DNA from: Calothrix sp. FI2-JRJ7
GTDB lineage: Bacteria > Cyanobacteriota > Cyanobacteriia > Cyanobacteriales > Nostocaceae
Direction: 5' to 3'
DNA: 64,000 nt
NCBI GenBank assembly: GCA_019359675.1
Contig: JAHHGX010000005.1
Coordinates: forward strand, 1 to 64,000
Shown: positions 27,148 through 34,844 of the stretch, piece by piece
Numbering within the stretch: position 1 is the first letter of the stretch
How the letters are laid out: every line of letters starts with the position of its first letter
Notes under the pieces: generated by a model
What the model was told of the DNA's origin: nothing
What the model saw: the letters and a program-made list of their open reading frames with translations, nothing else
Databases searched by the model: none
Program-made: the position numbers and the translations under genes

Positions 27148-28251
27148 CTAGTTATCTATCAGTGGACAAGGAACTGATTTTTTACCAGACCAATCAGTGA
27201 AATGATTATTATTTCGATAATGTCTAGGAGTTTGCATTAACAATGACCAAGCTTCTTTTACATCGATGAGATTATATTTTTCTGGGTAGTGTTGAATGAG
27301 TAATTCTTGTACTAAGGGATAGTAGTTGGAATTCATGCTTGGGAATATGTGATGCTCGGTATGGTAGGAAAAATTGAGATGCAGCAAATCAAAGATTTTT
27401 GGCATTCTCAAAGAAAGACTGTTAACTAAAGGGTCGTTGACATCTGTCATTTCACAAATCATATGATTTGTATAAATGTAAAACATTGCTCCTGCATAAC
27501 CAATGGCAATTGGTATAATATAAGCCAGTACTATTTTTAACAAGTCAAATTGTAAATATGCTAAGATACTTCCATGAATTGTTATAATTCCTAGCCATTC
27601 TACGGCTATTATACGGCGTTCTTTGGCGCCTACTGTAAAGGCAGCAGGAACGTAATTTACAGATTTGCTATTAAATAATAGTACGGAAGTTAAATTACGA
27701 AAGTTGTGTACTCCCCATGCTGATGCCATGCCTAGCATTAGTCCAAATGGATTTACTTCCGCTGAGGGGACAAATTTATCTTGAATCCATTTTCCCCAAG
27801 TGTCTGGTTGGCTTGATAAATAGTTTCGGTCGGGGTCACCTAATGAATTGGTTTTGTTGTGATGTTCCCGGTTGTGTACTGCTAGCCAAAATGTTGGTGG
27901 CATTCCTAGCATTGTCATTCCTAAAAAACCGAATGCATAAACTAAGCGAGGGTTTTTGATGACGCTGTTATGTAGTAGTTCGTGCGAACTAAATAGTAAT
28001 ACTATTATGCTGTTGCCCATTATTAGGGATAATGGTAGATATAACCATAGTAAGTATATGGGCCATTGATTTAAATAAGATGCTATACCCCAACCTAGAA
28101 TCAATATTGCAATATTGATGAGTAGGATAGTTAGTTTATTTGAATCTTTTAGAAATGCTTCGTCTGGCAGTAGAGGACGTATTTGTTTTACATATAATCC
28201 GTGCCGAATCAAGTTTGGTTCACTTGCAATTGTCATAAGGTATTTTTGCAT
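27148..28251 (-). CDS. Membrane fatty-acid desaturase/hydroxylase-family protein
   Basis: 367 residues with the three His boxes of the di-iron membrane desaturase fold: SHELLHNS, HNREHHNKT and SYHTEHHIFPSMN. Four to six hydrophobic helices surround them. The family introduces double bonds or hydroxyl groups into acyl chains or carotenoids in the membrane. The HxxHH plus HTEHH pattern fits fatty-acid desaturases better than CrtR-type hydroxylases, but the substrate is not determined. Single gene, ATG at 28251. Confidence 0.85.
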   Translation of the reverse strand: MQKYLMTIASEPNLIRHGLYVKQIRPLLPDEAFLKDSNKLTILLINIAILILGWGIASYLNQWPIYLLWLYLPLSLIMGNSIIVLLFSSHELLHNSVIKNPRLVYAFGFLGMTMLGMPPTFWLAVHNREHHNKTNSLGDPDRNYLSSQPDTWGKWIQDKFVPSAEVNPFGLMLGMASAWGVHNFRNLTSVLLFNSKSVNYVPAAFTVGAKERRIIAVEWLGIITIHGSILAYLQFDLLKIVLAYIIPIAIGYAGAMFYIYTNHMICEMTDVNDPLVNSLSLRMPKIFDLLHLNFSYHTEHHIFPSMNSNYYPLVQELLIQHYPEKYNLIDVKEAWSLLMQTPRHYRNNNHFTDWSGKKSVPCPLIDN

Positions 28252-28305
28252 TGTTTTTGATAATTTGAGCTATGAAAGTCAAAAATAAAGCGCCCAAATT
28301 TAGCT

Positions 28306-28853
28306 TCATATCCGTGATGATTGGAGCAAAATACCTAGGTGTAATAGGATGTGCGTATCTAATTTTGTTTCTGTGCTACAAACACTTTTACTAGTATATA
28401 CTAGGAAGTGCTGGAAAGTGTTAGGAAGCACTGAAGTGGTTATTACGAGGGGGGGGGAGTTGCAGAGGTGGCGGTCGCTTGGTTGCACTTTCATGTTTGT
28501 TTGTAGGTAATCTTGTACCCAGTTGCAAGCATATTCTAGTTCGTTGAGGGTGCGAATTTGCTTTAAATCCCACAAAATTACTGTACTTTCATCTCCTCCG
28601 GATATTAGTTGCTTTGCCATCAGTTTTCCACATCACGGTAGGCGCCTGTCAGGACGAAAAGTAACGCTAAACTGTGTCGCCTTCTGTTGCAAAATTTTAA
28701 ATACGCGCCGTTTCGTTTTAATATGCTAACGGTTTTGTCGTTACTGCCCGTAGCAAAAAACTTTTCAACAGTACTAATACTGACACTTAAAACACCACCT
28801 TGATGCCCAATAAGGCTGTTAAATTCGTTGGTACGATAAACAGTTTGCCGCAA
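28306..28853 (-). pseudogene. Remnant of a WD40-repeat (CHAT/STAND-WD40 type) protein gene
   Basis: On the minus strand, 28620-28853 encodes GVLSVSISTVEKFFATGSND then KTVSILKRNG. From 28620 another frame encodes MAKQLISGGDESTVILWDLK, then ELEYACNWVQDYLQTNMKVQ and DRHLCN. The latter closely parallels the C-terminus of the intact protein at 39763-44301 (YGCNWVRDYLKNN, DRKICD). A run of nine or ten G at 28449 follows the end. At least one blade is broken by frameshift. Confidence 0.7.
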
Positions 28854-28898
28854 TGTTCTCTGCGTCCCTGTGGTAAGAAAAAATATTCTTATTTCTCT

Positions 28899-29015
28899 AG
28901 GACTTACGCTGCATAAACCTGGTTTCTACGCATTCATTGTCGCAGACAAATCGTCATTTTTATTACATGTTATCAACGTATACTCCAGGTTTCTAGGTTT
29001 TCATGCGTAAGTCCT
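28899..29015. mobile_element. MITE-like element with 11-bp terminal inverted repeats
   Basis: AGGACTTACGC at 28899 and GCGTAAGTCCT at 29005-29015 bound 117 bp without coding capacity. Inside lies a GAAACC-type element (28916-28999) that shares ACGCATTCATTGTCGCAGAC with the copy at 55579. AGGACTTACGC ends are common among cyanobacterial miniature elements. Confidence 0.65.
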
Positions 29016-29236
29016 GTTCTCTTGAAAGTTTGCTTCCGAAAAGAACGGCGCCTAGCAATATTACATATCAAAAATATTAGTCTTCAGTATAATTACTGTA
29101 ACTGTGAATAGTTTTGAATCTTTATATTTATCTAACAATGCTAATAAATTTACATTAAATTTACCAAGTATTGCAATTAACAAAGTAAATTAATAAATGT
29201 AAGCAAAACAATTTTAAATAAATAATACAAACCCTG

Positions 29237-30253
29237 ATGAAAGCCACTATTAAACATCTATTAATCACTTCAGTTGCAACCAGTGTAAGTTTAATCGCGA
29301 CAGTCCCAGCTTTTGCTACTGGTTTAGTTAGACCTAGCGATATTCAATTCACTACTAATGGTGTTGCCAATACAACAACGAATAGACCTAATATTAACAC
29401 ATGGACGTATAGCTCAGGTACTCCTGTTTACGATTCTACAGGTATTGGCGGAGTTCGACGTCGAGTATTGAATGACTTTAATAACTACGGCAATATGCAA
29501 AAAGCTGCTGCTGCTATCAGTGATAATGATAGTGCTACCAACGTTGAATTATTCACGAATGGAGAAACGATAACAGACAATGTTGGATTTACCGCTAATT
29601 TAGGAAAAAACCGTATTAAAGTTGAAAGTGTTACCAAAGCTGACTGGAAAGATGGTAAATTGGCAAAATCGTGGTTGACAGGGTTTGGTAGTGCTTATGG
29701 TTCTTTGATGCAAGGTATTACTACACAACCTGGCTCAAATCTGTTCAAAGATTTTCAAACCAACTTTGATGTTATTGCTGATTACCTCAGTACCAATGGC
29801 TTTAACTCTGCTGGTGATGCAAATATTGGTGATGTCACTTATGATACCAAAACTAATCAATTAACTGTTGATTTAGTTGGACACTTAGATGTAGTTACAA
29901 GATATCAACCTTCTAACTACGCTCGCAACAGTACAGGAAATTTAATTTTTGATAAAATGCTGTTGGCTTTATCAGCACAGTCTGCTAAAAATAAAACTCC
30001 TTTTCAAATTAGTGAAATTGCGAAAATTACATTTAATGACCAAGTAGATTATGCTTTTAGTTTTAGAGCTATAGAATCTGGTGGTATTGCAGGTGACCGG
30101 AGTAAAACAACCGATACAACATCTCATACAGGTGTTTACCGTTGGACTAATAATTATGCATCTGTGCCAGAACCTTCTTCATTGCTTGCGCTTTTAAGTG
30201 TTGGTGGTATAGCGTTTGCACGACGTAAAATAGCCAAAAGTCCATCTAATTAG
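29237..30253 (+). CDS. PEP-CTERM sorting-domain secreted protein (NF038130-like)
   Basis: 338 residues. Signal peptide at 1-27 (ending PAFA). A beta-rich body with repeated NxTxxRPN and DxTSHTGVYRWTN patterns follows. At the end is a PEP-CTERM anchor: SVPEPSSLLALLSVGGIAFA then RRK, the signal recognised by exosortase for transfer to the outer surface or extracellular matrix. No exosortase lies in the window. The layout matches the NF038130-family PEP-CTERM proteins of cyanobacteria as I remember it. A terminator follows. Confidence 0.85.
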   Translation: MKATIKHLLITSVATSVSLIATVPAFATGLVRPSDIQFTTNGVANTTTNRPNINTWTYSSGTPVYDSTGIGGVRRRVLNDFNNYGNMQKAAAAISDNDSATNVELFTNGETITDNVGFTANLGKNRIKVESVTKADWKDGKLAKSWLTGFGSAYGSLMQGITTQPGSNLFKDFQTNFDVIADYLSTNGFNSAGDANIGDVTYDTKTNQLTVDLVGHLDVVTRYQPSNYARNSTGNLIFDKMLLALSAQSAKNKTPFQISEIAKITFNDQVDYAFSFRAIESGGIAGDRSKTTDTTSHTGVYRWTNNYASVPEPSSLLALLSVGGIAFARRKIAKSPSN

Positions 30254-30294
30254 TTAGATAATGATTCGTCAAATATTTATAATTTACCAATTTA

Positions 30295-30329
30295 CCTCTC
30301 TCTGTAATTATGCGGGGAGAGGATTTTTT
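30295..30329 (+). terminator. Rho-independent terminator
   Basis: CCTCTCTCTG and CGGGGAGAGG arms with an 8-nt loop, then ATTTTTT, 42 nt after the PEP-CTERM gene. Confidence 0.8.
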
Positions 30330-30452
30330 CTGCAATACGTAGTGTTGAGAGCTTATTTAAAGAAAAACTAAGAAAAGCACATTAACTCCTGTTAAAGATG
30401 GATAAACTCTGAAGAGGTAAGCTGTGTTGTTAAAAGCAGGGGTTATCTGTAA

Positions 30453-31718
30453 ATGGCAAGCAAGAATAAGTCTTTACATAAGCATACTGGGTTTGGCGCC
30501 TTACCTTTGGCGCCTGAGTTGCATAAAGCTGAAGCGTTTATAGTGCGGGGACAATGGTTGGAGGCACGTTATATTTTAAATGCTTTATCACATGATTATC
30601 CCCAAAATCTTGATGTTTTATTAAATCTCGTTAATGCTTGCTACGAAGTAAAGGATATTCCTGGTTATACGCGCGCGTGTGAGATGTTATTAGCTGTACA
30701 ACCAAATAATGCTGATATTGCTTATGGGTTAGCTGGTGGATATTTTTTAGCGCAGCATTTCTTATTAGCATTACAAGCTTTTCGTCATGCTTTAAGTAAA
30801 TTTCCAAACCATGAACGCGCTGGTGATGCTGCTGTTAAAGTGGCAGAATTAGAAGGTAAAACAGAAAAACTAGTTGCTGATATTGGTTTGGCAGAAGAAG
30901 GTGGATTGGAAATAGCTATATTACATGAACGTGGACAGTTATATTTAGAACAGTGTGAGTACGTGAAAGCACGTCAAGCTGAAGAAACTGTTTTACAAGC
31001 GCGTCCTAATTTTGTTTCGGCTTATAATAATCTTAGTTTGATTAGTTTTGTTGAAGGTAATTTGAACGAAGCTATTAGTACTTGTCAAAAAGTTCTTGAT
31101 ATCCAACCTAATAATATACATGCGCTTGCAAATTTAACACGCTTTCTTTGTCTGAACGGTCAGTTTGAAGACGCTAAACTTATTGCCCAACGTCTCAAAG
31201 GTAGTAGTGCTAAAGCTTGGGACTCTTGGACAAAAAAAGTTGAGGCACTTGCTTACTTAGGTGATGATGAAGGGATTTTACAAATTTACGAATTAGAACA
31301 AGCCGAAACAATTCTCAAACAAGCTTTGGAAATTACAACGTCTCCTACCTTACTTAATAATCTTGCCCTTTGCTATGAACATCTTGGACGTAAAGAAGAA
31401 GGGCTAGCTTTCTTACGTTAAATTACAGAACAGTTTCCAGATTATGTATTAGCTTTCGTTGCTATTGCGCGTGGACACATAGTCAAAGGTGAACTCTCAG
31501 AAGCGCTGGAAATTCTCAAACCCATTATGCAGCGCAAACGCTTCCACTACGACGAATTCTTCGCATTTAGCAACGCTTACTTAGAACTATTAGTCGCAAA
31601 AAAACAACGCTCAGGCGCCCGTGCATGGTTAAAAATGTGAGAAGGTATTGACCCACAACATTTAGATGTCTTGCGGTGGAAGGATAAACTAGAAGGAGGG
31701 TTGATGCAACTACGTTAA
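30453..31718 (+). pseudogene. Deleted and decayed copy of the TPR gene at 50219
   Basis: Residues 1-280 are identical to the intact copy and appear identical at the DNA level, including about 40 nt of leader. At 31293 the sequence jumps over 681 bp (227 codons) of the intact gene, in frame, to the C-terminal TPRs (LEQAETILKQALEIT). From there identity is visibly lower. Stops interrupt at 31419-31421 and again near 31638; homology ends at 31718. The 322-residue product, if made, is an N-terminal TPR array. Confidence 0.85.
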
Positions 31719-31753
31719 GATTCCTGACTTCAGGCACGCGAAGTCAGGAATCT
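31718..31753 (+). terminator. Inverted repeat after the TPR pseudogene
   Basis: AGATTCCTGACTT and AAGTCAGGAATCT, 13 perfect pairs with a 10-nt loop; no T run follows directly. Confidence 0.5.
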
Positions 31754-31769
31754 GAGGAGATTTTGTAAA

Positions 31770-31821
31770 GATTTGTAAAGTTTGTTTCTGATTTGGATAA
31801 AAGCTACAGTTCGCGTCCGAT
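31770..31821 (+). promoter_or_regulatory. Upstream motif shared with the AraC-type gene
   Basis: GATTTGTAAAGTTTGTTTCT, then TTTGGATAAA and CAGTTCGCGTCC, is matched by GATTTGTAAAGTTTTGTT, TTTCGGATAAA and CAGTTTCGCATCC at 45424-45480. It lies 40 nt before the sigma-factor ATG. An inverted repeat TCCGATAG/CTATCGGA spans 31817-31860 directly before the ATG. Confidence 0.45.
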
Positions 31822-31860
31822 AGTTTTTAGAGAAATATAATTCTCATAAATCTATCGGAT

Positions 31861-32517
31861 ATGAATGAGCAACAGCTTCAAGAGCTAGCTCTGCAAGCCC
31901 AACAGTACCCACTAGGCACAACTGCTAGACGAATCATTGTATCAAAGCTAACCGATGGTATTTACCAATCGGGAAAACTTTGCTACCCATATAAAGGTCA
32001 ATTTGGAGCAGTTTATAAACAAATTTATCAGGAGGCAGTACAAGACTTATTTTTATATATCTGTAAAAATATTGACAAGTATGACTCAGAACGAGGCTCA
32101 TTTATGACTTGGGTCAATATGTTATTGAGTAAGCGTTTTTTTAAAGAAGCTATTGGGAAAGTAATTGGCTCTGACAATGAAATTCAGGTAGAAAGCTCTT
32201 TTTTAGAAAACTTGGAAGATTTGACAGTTGAGGATGAGGAGGAGAATGATTATGTCTCGGCTTTTCACAAAATTAGACGATATATAAAAACAGACCCAAA
32301 AGGAGTTTTTAGACAAACATGTATCAAGAAATATCCCAAAGTAAATTTCCGAGAGATAGCTATCAAAAGATGGTCAGGTATATCTTGGAAAGATATTTCA
32401 GACGAGTTGAATATTCCAGTTGCAACTTTAAGCAACTTTTATCAGCGAAGTATAGAAAAATTTCGCGACGAATTTAAAGATTTGTGTGGTGTTGGAGACT
32501 TAACAGCGAGGAGATAA
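31861..32517 (+). CDS. Sigma-70-like RNA polymerase sigma factor
   Basis: 218 residues. The region-2-like part is at about 45-105 (YKQIYQEAVQDLFLYICKNI, YDSERGSFMTWVNMLLSKRF), then an acidic linker (LTVEDEEENDY), then a region-4-like helix-turn-helix at about 165-205 (SGISWKDISDELNIPVATLS, FYQRSIEKF). It is followed after 3 nt by the DUF1822 gene, so the two are co-translated. The pair repeats the arrangement at 19725-21758. Promoters recognised are unknown; the boxes at 33931 and following are candidates by position only. Confidence 0.8.
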   Translation: MNEQQLQELALQAQQYPLGTTARRIIVSKLTDGIYQSGKLCYPYKGQFGAVYKQIYQEAVQDLFLYICKNIDKYDSERGSFMTWVNMLLSKRFFKEAIGKVIGSDNEIQVESSFLENLEDLTVEDEEENDYVSAFHKIRRYIKTDPKGVFRQTCIKKYPKVNFREIAIKRWSGISWKDISDELNIPVATLSNFYQRSIEKFRDEFKDLCGVGDLTARR

Positions 32518-32520
32518 ATT

Positions 32521-33462
32521 ATGACTAATCTTACAATTTCGACATTTACTGCTCCCATATCGACTGTAAGCCGTAGGCTAGCAGAAAAATGGTCACGACA
32601 GCAAGCTACTGCGATAAAAAGCCAGCAGGTTTTGCTAAATACACTTTCTGTATCTTTTGTAAAGTTTTATTTAGATTGTATGGGGTTTGAAACTGACCTC
32701 GAAGCTAGCGATAGTTGGAATGCGCCCTTCCAAACTCTGTTGGATGTAGCTGATTTATACATTCAGAATATTGGAAACTTAGAATGTCGTCCGGTATTAG
32801 AAAATGCACAGTTTGTACATGTACCACGGGAAGTTCAGTCAAACCGCATTGGCTATGTTGCTGTGGAAATAAGTAAATCTTTAGACTCGGCTAAGTTATT
32901 AGGATTTGTGCGAGAGGTATCAACTGAGGATTTCCCTATTAATCAATTACAACCTCTAGAAAATTTACTCAAGCATTTAGAATATCTAGAGACACAAGAA
33001 GTTAAATTACCCAGTATAAATTTCGTTAATTTGAAAACATGGATTGAGAATATTGCTGATGCAAGCTGGCGCCCAATTGAATCGATTTTTATTACTGAAC
33101 CAGCTTGGCAGTTTAGAAACACTGAAGAAGGATGTGTTAGATGTATAGAGCGAGCTAAGTTGATTAATTTTCAGATGCAAGCGTCGAAGGCATCTGTAGT
33201 GATAGTTGTGAGAATTTTTACATACCACAACTTAGATGAAATGAAAATCATTGTTGAGTTGCGCCCAACAAACGGTGAAGAATATTTGCCACAATCTCTT
33301 CATGTCATGATTTTAGATGAAGAAGAAGCTGCTGTTATGGAAGCTATAGCCAAAAACGATAATAAAAAAATTGAGTTGGAGTTTAGCGTTTCTGTGGGAG
33401 ATACTTTTAGTGTCAAGATAGATTTAGGTGATATCAGTGTAATCGAGAATTTTGTTGTGTAA
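32521..33462 (+). CDS. DUF1822-family protein, co-transcribed with a sigma factor
   Basis: 313 residues. The N-terminus (TISTVSRRLAEKWSRQQATA, LNTLSVSFVKFYLDCMGFET) and the two-part body with PREVQSNRIGYVAVEIS are typical of DUF1822, a family found in cyanobacteria and nearly always next to sigma factors or CHAT proteins, as I recall. The C-terminal domain shares YLPQSLHVMILD and GDTFSVKIDLGD with the 420-residue protein at 19725. No catalytic motif. Possible roles are sigma-binding or CHAT-substrate adaptor (inference). Confidence 0.85.
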   Translation: MTNLTISTFTAPISTVSRRLAEKWSRQQATAIKSQQVLLNTLSVSFVKFYLDCMGFETDLEASDSWNAPFQTLLDVADLYIQNIGNLECRPVLENAQFVHVPREVQSNRIGYVAVEISKSLDSAKLLGFVREVSTEDFPINQLQPLENLLKHLEYLETQEVKLPSINFVNLKTWIENIADASWRPIESIFITEPAWQFRNTEEGCVRCIERAKLINFQMQASKASVVIVVRIFTYHNLDEMKIIVELRPTNGEEYLPQSLHVMILDEEEAAVMEAIAKNDNKKIELEFSVSVGDTFSVKIDLGDISVIENFVV

Positions 33463-33477
33463 AGTTAACTTCAATCA

Positions 33478-33500
33478 AGGAAGAAGGAAGAAGGAAGAAG
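33478..33500. repeat. Purine-rich 7-nt tandem repeat
   Basis: AGGAAGA-type heptamers repeated about three times just after the DUF1822 stop. Confidence 0.7.
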
Positions 33501-33522
33501 TTTGGTAATGGTCAGTGGATTG

Positions 33523-33570
33523 AAACCCCAACCGCACAAGAAGCAACGAGCGCTCTTGTTGGGGTTTTAA
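33523..33570 (+). terminator. Terminator-like hairpin after DUF1822
   Basis: AAACCCCAAC and GTTGGGGTTTT arms, with an inner ACAAG/CTTGT pairing, ending in TTTTAAA; about 60 nt after the DUF1822 stop. Confidence 0.6.
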
Positions 33571-33674
33571 ACCCCTATATGAAGCCCTGTTGGAGGAATT
33601 CCTTCTTCACGACGTAGCTTCAAACATATAGCCGCGCGATAATTTTTGACAGCGTTGTCAACAAGCGTCATAAT

Positions 33675-33882
33675 CAAACACTGCAACCTAGATAGGCATT
33701 GCTTGTTAAACAAGTTTTATATTCTGTAACTAAGAGGCACCTGTTTAACTTATATTATTGTTGCATAGCTACTTGTAAGAAAAATTGCCTGAATTATCAA
33801 GCGCTAAAGAAAGTAGATTTATCAAGTTATAAGTTATTTCAGCAGTAAGTGGCGCGGCACCACTTACTGCTGCTTATTTATA
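33675..33882 (+). repeat. Duplicate of the 3' end and downstream region of the AraC-type gene
   Basis: CAAACACTGCAACCTAGATA, GGCATTGCTTGTTAAACAAG and the following 150 nt align with 46115-46335 (the last AraC codons, stop and spacer). It ends in a strong hairpin, AGCAGTAAGTGG / CCACTTACTGCT (33841-33871), followed by TTATTTAT. A third, shorter copy of the hairpin block is at 48505-48586. This accounts for most of the 33463-34209 gap, together with the boxes at 33931. Confidence 0.75.
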
Positions 33883-33930
33883 GTTTGTATACAGAAAACA
33901 TTAAAGCCTGAAGAAACTACAGCTTATGGA

Positions 33931-34000
33931 AGCTAAAAATCATTCAAATCTAAAAATAATTAATTAGTATTCATCTTGAGAGCTAAAAATAATTAATTAC
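33931..34000 (+). promoter_or_regulatory. CTAAAAAT boxes upstream of the lanthipeptide precursor
   Basis: AGCTAAAAAT (33931), TCTAAAAATAATTAATTA (33949) and AGCTAAAAATAATTAATTA (33981). The last two are exactly 33 bp apart, the spacing also found at 44333, 46385 and 48634. They lie 210-280 nt before the ATG at 34210. Confidence 0.6.
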
Positions 34001-34209
34001 AATCAAATCGCTTGAGGATTAGTATTAATAGTATAGCGGTTCTTAATCACATGAGGTACAGATTAAATTAGTAGATTTCTTGTAGTGTGGGCATCGCAAG
34101 TCCTACCTTGTGTACTTCATCATAACAGGAAACGCTATAAGAAACAAAAGGGTTAGCAAATCAGCTAAACCTTGATTTCAAAAAACATCAAACAATTTGG
34201 AGAAAAGAC

Positions 34210-34542
34210 ATGAGTACTATTAGCTTAAATCAAGTACAGCCTACAACCAGTTTAACCAACTTGGAACAGTTTTTCCAAGAAGTTTTGAGCAATCCAGCAC
34301 TGCAAATGCAAATTCAAGCTGTAACTGACCTAGAAAGCCTGAGTCAGTTAGCTGTAAAGCTGGGTAAAGAGTACGGCTACTACTTTACTACTGAGGAAGT
34401 ACAAGCGGCGGCAGCCGTGGAAACTGCTATTGGTTCTTTATGGAGAACAGAAGATGAATTAAAGGTGAAGAGCATTGATTTTGAAGTGCCCTCTGGCACC
34501 TGTTCTTTCTCTGATACATGTTGTAGCTGTAACCATAACTAA
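34210..34542 (+). CDS. Nif11-type leader lanthipeptide precursor
   Basis: 110 residues. Residues 17-70 are a Nif11-like leader (LEQFFQEVLSNPALQMQIQA, LGKEYGYYFTTEEVQ), the recognition part for class II lanthipeptide synthetases in cyanobacteria. After an acidic linker, DFEVPSG likely marks the protease site (after Gly96), leaving a 14-residue core TCSFSDTCCSCNHN with two Thr, three Ser and four Cys, enough for up to four thioether rings. LanM follows directly. Exported after cleavage; activity unknown. The good ribosome site GGAGAAAAG precedes the ATG. Confidence 0.9.
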   Translation: MSTISLNQVQPTTSLTNLEQFFQEVLSNPALQMQIQAVTDLESLSQLAVKLGKEYGYYFTTEEVQAAAAVETAIGSLWRTEDELKVKSIDFEVPSGTCSFSDTCCSCNHN

Positions 34543-34552
34543 TAAGACTATA

Positions 34553-34622
34553 AGAGGATGTTTGAAAAGTGTCTGAAAAGTCAGGACAATTTATACCTTA
34601 TTCGACTTTTCAAACAACCTCT
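34553..34622 (+). terminator. Hairpin between precursor and LanM genes
   Basis: AGAGGATGTTTGAAAAGT and ACTTTTCAAACAACCTCT pair over 17 of 18 positions around 34 nt, starting 11 nt after the precursor stop. It could attenuate read-through so that precursor exceeds enzyme; its sequence also resembles a miniature transposable element. Confidence 0.6.
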
Positions 34623-34700
34623 GAAGAGATATTCTTGCATTCGTGGGTCATCCTAACCAGACATACCCATAACAGAACATCTCCGGGAGCAACGTGACAC

Positions 34701-34729
34701 GGTATTGTTGCAAGATTTGCAACAATGCC
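34701..34729 (+). other. Strong hairpin in the lanM leader
   Basis: GGTATTGTTGCAA, a GAT loop and TTGCAACAATGCC, 12 of 13 pairs. No T run follows, so it is more likely a processing or regulatory structure than a terminator. It lies 116 nt before the LanM ATG. Confidence 0.5.
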
Positions 34730-34844
34730 ATGGGACACTCAATCATCTAAATGGGCTTTTGAGCTACCTGTTACATAAATCTACTAACGCATTCTACTTG
34801 AATGACAAAAATACTTAACGCTCTTCAACAAATAGGACTAAAAA

